Origin: Sphingomonas sp. FARSPH
Lineage (GTDB): Bacteria > Pseudomonadota > Alphaproteobacteria > Sphingomonadales > Sphingomonadaceae
Assembly (NCBI RefSeq): GCF_003355005.1
Contig: NZ_CP029988.1
Location: 8,677 to 72,676 of the forward strand
Direction of reading: 5' to 3'
Length of the DNA: 64,000 nt
A program made the translations under genes and the position numbers. Positions 60,054 to 64,000 of the stretch are shown here, one piece after another. The notes under the pieces are model-generated. The model was given only the letters and a program-made list of their open reading frames with translations. It was not told the origin of the DNA and did not search any database. Every line of letters begins with the position of its first letter. Position 1 is the stretch's first letter.

Positions 60054-60880
60054 TCGACCGAACACACAAACTGTCGGTCGCACGTCAGGCCAGGCTTCTC
60101 GGCTTCAGCCGTGGCAGTGTCTACTATTCTCCACGTCAAGTGTCCGACGGCGATCTGGACCTGATGCGGCGGATCGACGAACTGCACCTCGACTATCCGT
60201 TCGCCGGAAGTCGGATGTTGCAAGGGCTTTTGAGGGGTGAAGGGACCGAGGTCGGGCGGTTGCACGTCGCCACGCTGATGAAGAAGATGGGCATCGAGGC
60301 AATCTACCGTCGCCCGAACACCTCCAAACCAGCGCCAGGTCACAAAATCTATCCTTATCTCCTGCGCAAGCTGGCGGTCACCCGGCCCAACCAGGTCTGG
60401 GCAATGGACATAACGTATGTGCCGATGGCGCGGGGATTCGTCTATCTCTGCGCCGTCGTGGACTGGTTTAGCCGGCGGGTTCTGTCCTGGCGGCTGTCGA
60501 TCACGATGGAGGCGGACTTCTGCATCGAAGCGGTCGAGGACGCGCTGGCCCGCTATGGAAAGCCTGAAATATTCAACACCGATCAGGGTTCGCAGTTCAC
60601 CTCCATCGACTTCACAGCCGTGCTGAAGAAGGCGGAGATCGCCATCTCGATGGATGGCAAGGGCGCGTGGCGCGACAACGTCTTCGTCGAGCGGCTCTGG
60701 CGGTCGATCAAATACGAAGAGGTCTATCTCCACGCCTACAAGACCGTATCCGAGGCTCGCGCTGGCATCGGCCGCTATCTCGCCTTCTACAATAGCCGAC
60801 GTCCACATTCATCCCTTGACCGGCAGACGCCGGATCAGGCCTACTTCAACGCGCTGGCACCAATGATGGTGGCGGCATAA
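60050..60880 (+). CDS. IS3-family OrfB transposase
   Basis: 276 aa. DDE core: VWAMDITYVPMARGFVYLCAVVDWFSRRVLSW, NTDQGSQFTSIDF and WRDNVFVERLWRSIKYEEVYL. Full length for the family, expected to be made as an OrfAB fusion by frameshifting. Confidence 0.93.
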   Translation: MIDRTHKLSVARQARLLGFSRGSVYYSPRQVSDGDLDLMRRIDELHLDYPFAGSRMLQGLLRGEGTEVGRLHVATLMKKMGIEAIYRRPNTSKPAPGHKIYPYLLRKLAVTRPNQVWAMDITYVPMARGFVYLCAVVDWFSRRVLSWRLSITMEADFCIEAVEDALARYGKPEIFNTDQGSQFTSIDFTAVLKKAEIAISMDGKGAWRDNVFVERLWRSIKYEEVYLHAYKTVSEARAGIGRYLAFYNSRRPHSSLDRQTPDQAYFNALAPMMVAA

Positions 60881-60944
60881 TCAAGGCGGAAATCCACTTA
60901 GCAAAACGCCCAAAACTGTTCAGACAAACCGAGCCACCTCTGAT

Positions 60945-61403
60945 GTCAGCAACAGATGGTCACGCTTTCCTTATCGCTGGCAGATTTTATCGACCACCTC
61001 ACCAACACGGTCGAAGTCTTCTGCCAGCAGATCGCTCTCTGCAAAACATAGCAATCTTGTCCTACTGCGGTGATTGGGCAGCCGGTGGCGAAGATCTCAT
61101 CAACGAAATCCGGGATCTGATCTTTACGCATTTCATCCTCCTGATGGCAGGGCGCCGATCGCATGATCTGAATAAGGTATGATCGTCATGGCTGACTGAC
61201 CGCGCGACGCTTTCAGCGGCGTTGAGGCATAACCGGAGAGCCGCCGTTCATACGTGATGCGGCCTGCACATAGGAAACATGTCCTCACCGTAGAAGTGCA
61301 GCCGGATATGATGGCGCCGGCACAGCCAGCGGACGTTCAAAGGCTCGTCATACCTGTCATGATGCGCGTCCACGTGCGCGCAATCACCGTCAATCGACTG
61401 ATG
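60945..61403. other. decayed region between IS element and sigma-factor fragment
   Basis: No intact gene. On the minus strand a short frame (60946-61130, MRKDQIPDFVDEIFATGCPITAVGQDCYVLQ) looks protein-like. At about 61250-61400 a fragment (HAHVDAHHDRYDEPLNVRWLCRRHHIRLHFYGEDM) resembles the HNH-like start of small phage and plasmid proteins. Both are remnants of unknown genes. Confidence 0.4.
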
Positions 61404-62004
61404 TTATCCAACATCTGTCCGAGACCCTGCCAGGCATTCCTCAGCGCGCGTGACCAAGAACAACTTTTGAGGTAGGTTGGTGCTGAGTACGGCCGCAGCC
61501 TGATAGGCTGCCGCAGCTTGGTCTTGGAAACCAAGACGCGAAAGGAAATCCGCCCGCGTCGCGTGAAAAAGCGGGTAGGTCTCCACGTCCCACTCGTCCT
61601 CAATCGCCTTAAGGACCGCCATCCCTGCAGCGGGGTTCATGGCCCACGACACAGCGACTGCTCGATTGAGGGCAACTACGTATGTAGGGCTCAACAGGAA
61701 GAGCGCGTCATATCTCGCCAGTATCTCTCGCCAATTGGTGTCTCGAAAGCTCGCAGCCCGCGCGTGACAAGCAGAAATCAACGCTTGCAGAAGATACCAT
61801 CCAGTGGGAGACGACATGCGGCATGCTCGCTCAACTATCTCCAGACCTCGACGTATGAGCAATCGATCCCACAAGCCACGATCCTGACGATCGAGCGGCA
61901 CTGGCAAGCCTTGACGATCTTGTCGGGCAAGCAGCCGAGAGCACTGGAGTTCCATGAGGGCTAAAAGACCAAGTACCTCAGGCTCCTCTGGCTTGATATG
62001 CGCT
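61404..62004 (-). pseudogene. ECF sigma factor with DUF6596, C-terminal fragment
   Basis: About 200 residues ending at 61404: HIKPEEPEVLGLLALMELQCSRLLARQDRQGLPVPLDRQDRGLWDRLLIRRGLEIVERA...YLLQALISACHARAASFRDTNW...VVALNRAVAVSWAMNPAAGMAVL. This is the DUF6596 tail of SigJ/ECF42-type RNA polymerase sigma factors. The N-terminal sigma2 and sigma4 domains are missing because the gene is cut at 62005 by an IS5-family element. Confidence 0.85.
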
Positions 62005-62022
62005 AGGGTCAGGACTCATTGC

Positions 62023-62412
62023 TCATAGCCAGAAGATAACGGTCGCAGCGAGAGCGATGGCGGAGAGAAAGGCCATTGGGCACCGGTCGTAACGCGTAGC
62101 GACACGCCGCCAGTCTTTGAGACGCCCGAACATGATCTCGATCCGGTTGCGCCGTTTGTAGCGGCGTTTGTCGTATTTGATGGTCTTCTTGCGGGATTTT
62201 CGACCTGGAATGCAGGGAGTGATCCCCTTCGCCTGTAAAGCGTCACGATACCAGTCGGCATCATAGCCACGGTCGGCCAGCAACCATTTGGCCTTGGGAA
62301 GTTCATCAAGCAAGGCGGCAGCACCGGTGTAATCGCTGACCTGGCCTGCCGTTATGAAGAAGCTGATCGGGCGACCACTCGCATCCGTTACGGCATGAAG
62401 CTTGGTGTTCAT
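62023..62412 (-). CDS. IS5-family transposase OrfB
   Basis: 129 aa from the first ATG; in the OrfAB fusion it would begin earlier with GRLIGRTKGG. Carries NTKLHAVTDASGRPISFFITAGQ, LADRGYDADWYRDAL (second Asp) and YKRRNRIEIMFGRLKDWRRVATRYDR (Glu). Confidence 0.9.
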   Translation of the reverse strand: MNTKLHAVTDASGRPISFFITAGQVSDYTGAAALLDELPKAKWLLADRGYDADWYRDALQAKGITPCIPGRKSRKKTIKYDKRRYKRRNRIEIMFGRLKDWRRVATRYDRCPMAFLSAIALAATVIFWL

Positions 62413-62432
62413 GCCGCCTTTCGTGCGTCCAA

Positions 62433-62783
62433 TCAGGCGGCCCGCGCCCCCTTTTTTACCCGCAAGCTGGAAGCCGTGCGGTGGGCCTTGAGATAGGTCG
62501 CATCGATCATGATGGTCTTGTGCTCTGCGGCTTCAGGCACGGCCAGACCTTCCATCATCTGGATAAATACGCCCTTGTCGCCCCAGCGTTTCCAGCGGTT
62601 ATAAAGCGTCTTCGCCGGGCCATATTCCTTCGGCGCATCACGCCAACGCAGCCCGTTGCGGTTGACGAAGATGATGCCGCTCAGAACGCGTCGATCATCA
62701 ACGCGCTGGCGGCCATGGCTCTTGGGGAAATAGGGCTGAAGACGAGCCATTTGCTCGTCCGTCAGCCAAAACAAATTACTCAT
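62433..62783 (-). CDS. IS5-family transposase OrfA
   Basis: 116 aa. LTDEQMARLQPYFPKSHGRQRVDDRRVLSGIIFVNRNGLRWRDAP, then IMIDATYLKAHRTA with the first Asp. A slippery A6G5 run (62447-62457, read on the minus strand) just before its stop fits programmed frameshifting into OrfB. Confidence 0.9.
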   Translation of the reverse strand: MSNLFWLTDEQMARLQPYFPKSHGRQRVDDRRVLSGIIFVNRNGLRWRDAPKEYGPAKTLYNRWKRWGDKGVFIQMMEGLAVPEAAEHKTIMIDATYLKAHRTASSLRVKKGARAA

Positions 62784-62848
62784 CAGTCGGGCTCCTATAC
62801 GCCCATCTGAATCACAGCCGTCAGTTCAAATCAATGGGTCCTGACCCT

Positions 62849-63031
62849 AAACACGGCATCCGCCGAAACGGTCGCTCATGCGCGTGAGCTTCTTGGTCCT
62901 TCGCTGCTTGCTATTCGCGCGGAGGCGGAGCGGGCGGCGAGACGACGCGGATAAACGCTTGGCCAAAAAGCCACCAACGGCGACGGTCCTCCACCTCGGT
63001 CAAGCAGCGAGAGGTAGAGTGATATCTCGAT
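62849..63031. other. short remnant between IS5-family element and IS26
   Basis: A plus-strand frame without a start (62850-62956, ETVAHARELLGPSLLAIRAEAERAARRRG and stop) looks like the C-terminal end of an unidentified protein. Nothing else recognised. The last 8 bp are ATCTCGAT. Confidence 0.35.
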
Positions 63032-63851
63032 GGCACTGTTGCAAAGTTAGCGATGAGGCAGCCTTTTGTCTTATTCAAAGGCCTTACATTTCAAAAACTC
63101 TGCTTACCAGGCGCATTTCGCCCAGGGGATCACCATAATAAAATGCTGAGGCCTGGCCTTTGCGTAGTGCACGCATCACCTCAATACCTTTGATGGTGGC
63201 GTAAGCCGTCTTCATGGATTTAAATCCCAGCGTGGCGCCGATTATCCGTTTCAGTTTGCCATGATCGCATTCAATCACGTTGTTCCGGTACTTAATCTGT
63301 CGGTGTTCAACGTCAGACGGGCACCGGCCTTCGCGTTTGAGCAGAGCAAGCGCGCGACCATAGGCGGGCGCTTTATCCGTGTTGATGAATCGCGGGATCT
63401 GCCACTTCTTCACGTTGTTGAGGATTTTACCCAGAAACCGGTATGCAGCTTTGCTGTTACGACGGGAGGAGAGATAAAAATCGACAGTGCGGCCCCGGCT
63501 GTCGACGGCCCGGTACAGATACGCCCAGCGGCCATTGACCTTCACGTAGGTTTCATCCATGTGCCACGGGCAAAGATCGGAAGGGTTACGCCAGTACCAG
63601 CGCAGCCGTTTTTCCATTTCAGGCGCATAACGCTGAACCCAGCGGTAAATCGTGGAGTGATCGACATTCACTCCGCGTTCAGCCAGCATCTCCTGCAGCT
63701 CACGGTAACTGATGCCGTATTTGCAGTACCAGCGTACGGCCCACAGAATGATGTCACGCTGAAAATGCCGGCCTTTGAATGGGTTCATGTGCAGCTCCAT
63801 CAGCAAAAGGGGATGATAAGTTTATCACCACCGACTATTTGCAACAGTGCC
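63032..63851 (-). mobile_element. IS26: IS26, right copy
   Basis: 820 bp, identical in layout and orientation to the copy at 57659-58478. On its right lies the aph(3')-Ia segment typical of Tn4352-like structures. Confidence 0.97.
63084..63788 (-). CDS. tnpA: IS26 transposase (right copy)
   Basis: 234 aa from 63788, protein sequence identical to the left copy. The identity of the two copies fits recent duplication or homogenisation by recombination. Confidence 0.97.
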   Translation of the reverse strand: MNPFKGRHFQRDIILWAVRWYCKYGISYRELQEMLAERGVNVDHSTIYRWVQRYAPEMEKRLRWYWRNPSDLCPWHMDETYVKVNGRWAYLYRAVDSRGRTVDFYLSSRRNSKAAYRFLGKILNNVKKWQIPRFINTDKAPAYGRALALLKREGRCPSDVEHRQIKYRNNVIECDHGKLKRIIGATLGFKSMKTAYATIKGIEVMRALRKGQASAFYYGDPLGEMRLVSRVFEM

Positions 63852-63917
63852 GATAAAAATATATCATCATGAACAATAAAACTGTCTGCTTACATAAACA
63901 GTAATACAAGGGGTGTT

Positions 63918-64000
63918 ATGAGCCATATTCAACGGGAAACGTCTTGCTCGAGGCCGCGATTAAATTCCAACCTGGATGCTGATTTATATGGGTATAGATG
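63918..64000 (+). CDS. aph(3')-Ia: aminoglycoside 3'-phosphotransferase APH(3')-Ia, 5' end only
   Basis: ATG at 63918 behind AAGGGGTG; MSHIQRETSCSRPRLNSNLDADLYGYR are the first 27 residues of APH(3')-Ia (Tn903/Tn4352 kanamycin and neomycin resistance). The rest lies beyond the window. Confidence 0.95.
   Translation, partial: MSHIQRETSCSRPRLNSNLDADLYGYR

Larger units (their letters stand above)
59655..60944 (+). mobile_element. IS3-family insertion sequence
   Basis: 16-bp terminal repeats ATCAGAGGTGGCTCGG (59655-59670) and complement (60929-60944), with further weaker complementarity (TAAGTGGA near 59690 and 60893). About 1290 bp with overlapping orfA and orfB. I saw no clear target duplication, so adjacent DNA may have been rearranged. 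Confidence 0.8.
62006..62847 (-). mobile_element. IS5-family (IS427 group) insertion sequence
   Basis: 842 bp with terminal repeats GGGTCAGGACTCATTG / CAATGGGTCCTGACCC (one mismatch) and a TA on both sides. Two overlapping reading frames on the minus strand, joined by a probable frameshift. Confidence 0.88.
57659..63851. mobile_element. IS26-bounded segment carrying aac(3)-IIa (translocatable-unit structure)
   Basis: Two directly oriented, identical IS26 enclose 4.55 kb. Inner flanks are both ATCTCGAT (58479-58486 and 63024-63031), whereas outer flanks differ (CGCTTATG and GATAAAAA). This is what results when a circle with one IS26 and its own target duplication integrates next to an existing IS26. 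Confidence 0.85.

Overview
The window is part of a large, mosaic conjugative plasmid, probably of an alphaproteobacterium and possibly a sphingomonad. The evidence for this is GC-rich coding, a P-type VirB/VirD4 transfer system with a VirC1-like ATPase, a LexA site of the alphaproteobacterial GAAC-N7-GAAC type in front of an imuA fragment, and Tn3-family elements with alphaproteobacterial-looking proteins. The right-hand fifth has lower-GC, clinically typical resistance DNA (Tn5393/IS1133, IS26, aac(3)-IIa, aph(3')-Ia) that must have arrived from elsewhere.

Layout. 1-4285: a block of three overlapping tyrosine-recombinase genes (minus strand) that has interrupted a ParB-like gene. 4638-9962: small plasmid-backbone genes, an ArdC-type antirestriction protein, a secreted or anchored thermonuclease and a primase-like protein. 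10029-10453: a repeated operator motif forming a large dyad. 10538-22407: virB1-B11 and virD4, with an EexN-type exclusion lipoprotein. 22409-24980: LPD7-domain protein, MOBP-type relaxase, its accessory protein and an apparent oriT with an IncP-like nic sequence. 25063-28400: ParB, ParA, two small proteins, a second ParA/VirC1-like ATPase and SSB.

29129-37465: a Tn3-family transposon whose tnpA is split by a second, complete Tn3-family transposon (32548-36770). Both have clean 5-bp target duplications, and removing the inner one restores the outer tnpA frame exactly. 37522-38953: replication origin (DnaA box, ten 18-bp iterons) and RepA. 38954-44728: layered Tn3 remnants around another complete element (39449-44633) that carries a 457-aa passenger gene. 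44786-45020: SOS box and a truncated imuA.

45466-51976: a tripartite RND efflux operon whose last gene, translationally coupled to the outer-membrane factor, encodes a Qnr-like pentapeptide-repeat protein. Its 3' end is cut off where integron-derived sul1 begins. 51970-57658: sul1, fragments of orf5 and a gamma-glutamyltransferase gene, then Tn5393 (tnpA fragment, tnpR, IS1133, strA, truncated strB). 57659-63851: two directly repeated IS26 copies enclosing aac(3)-IIa, truncated tmrB, an IS3-family element, a sigma-factor fragment and an IS5-family element. The inner 8-bp flanks of the two IS26 are identical, the signature of a translocatable unit. The window ends inside aph(3')-Ia at 63918.

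Taken together the plasmid carries its own replication, partition, transfer and antirestriction functions, plus resistance determinants against sulfonamides, streptomycin, gentamicin-type aminoglycosides, kanamycin/neomycin and possibly quinolones or other pump substrates. All functional assignments come from reading the sequence; no database search was run.
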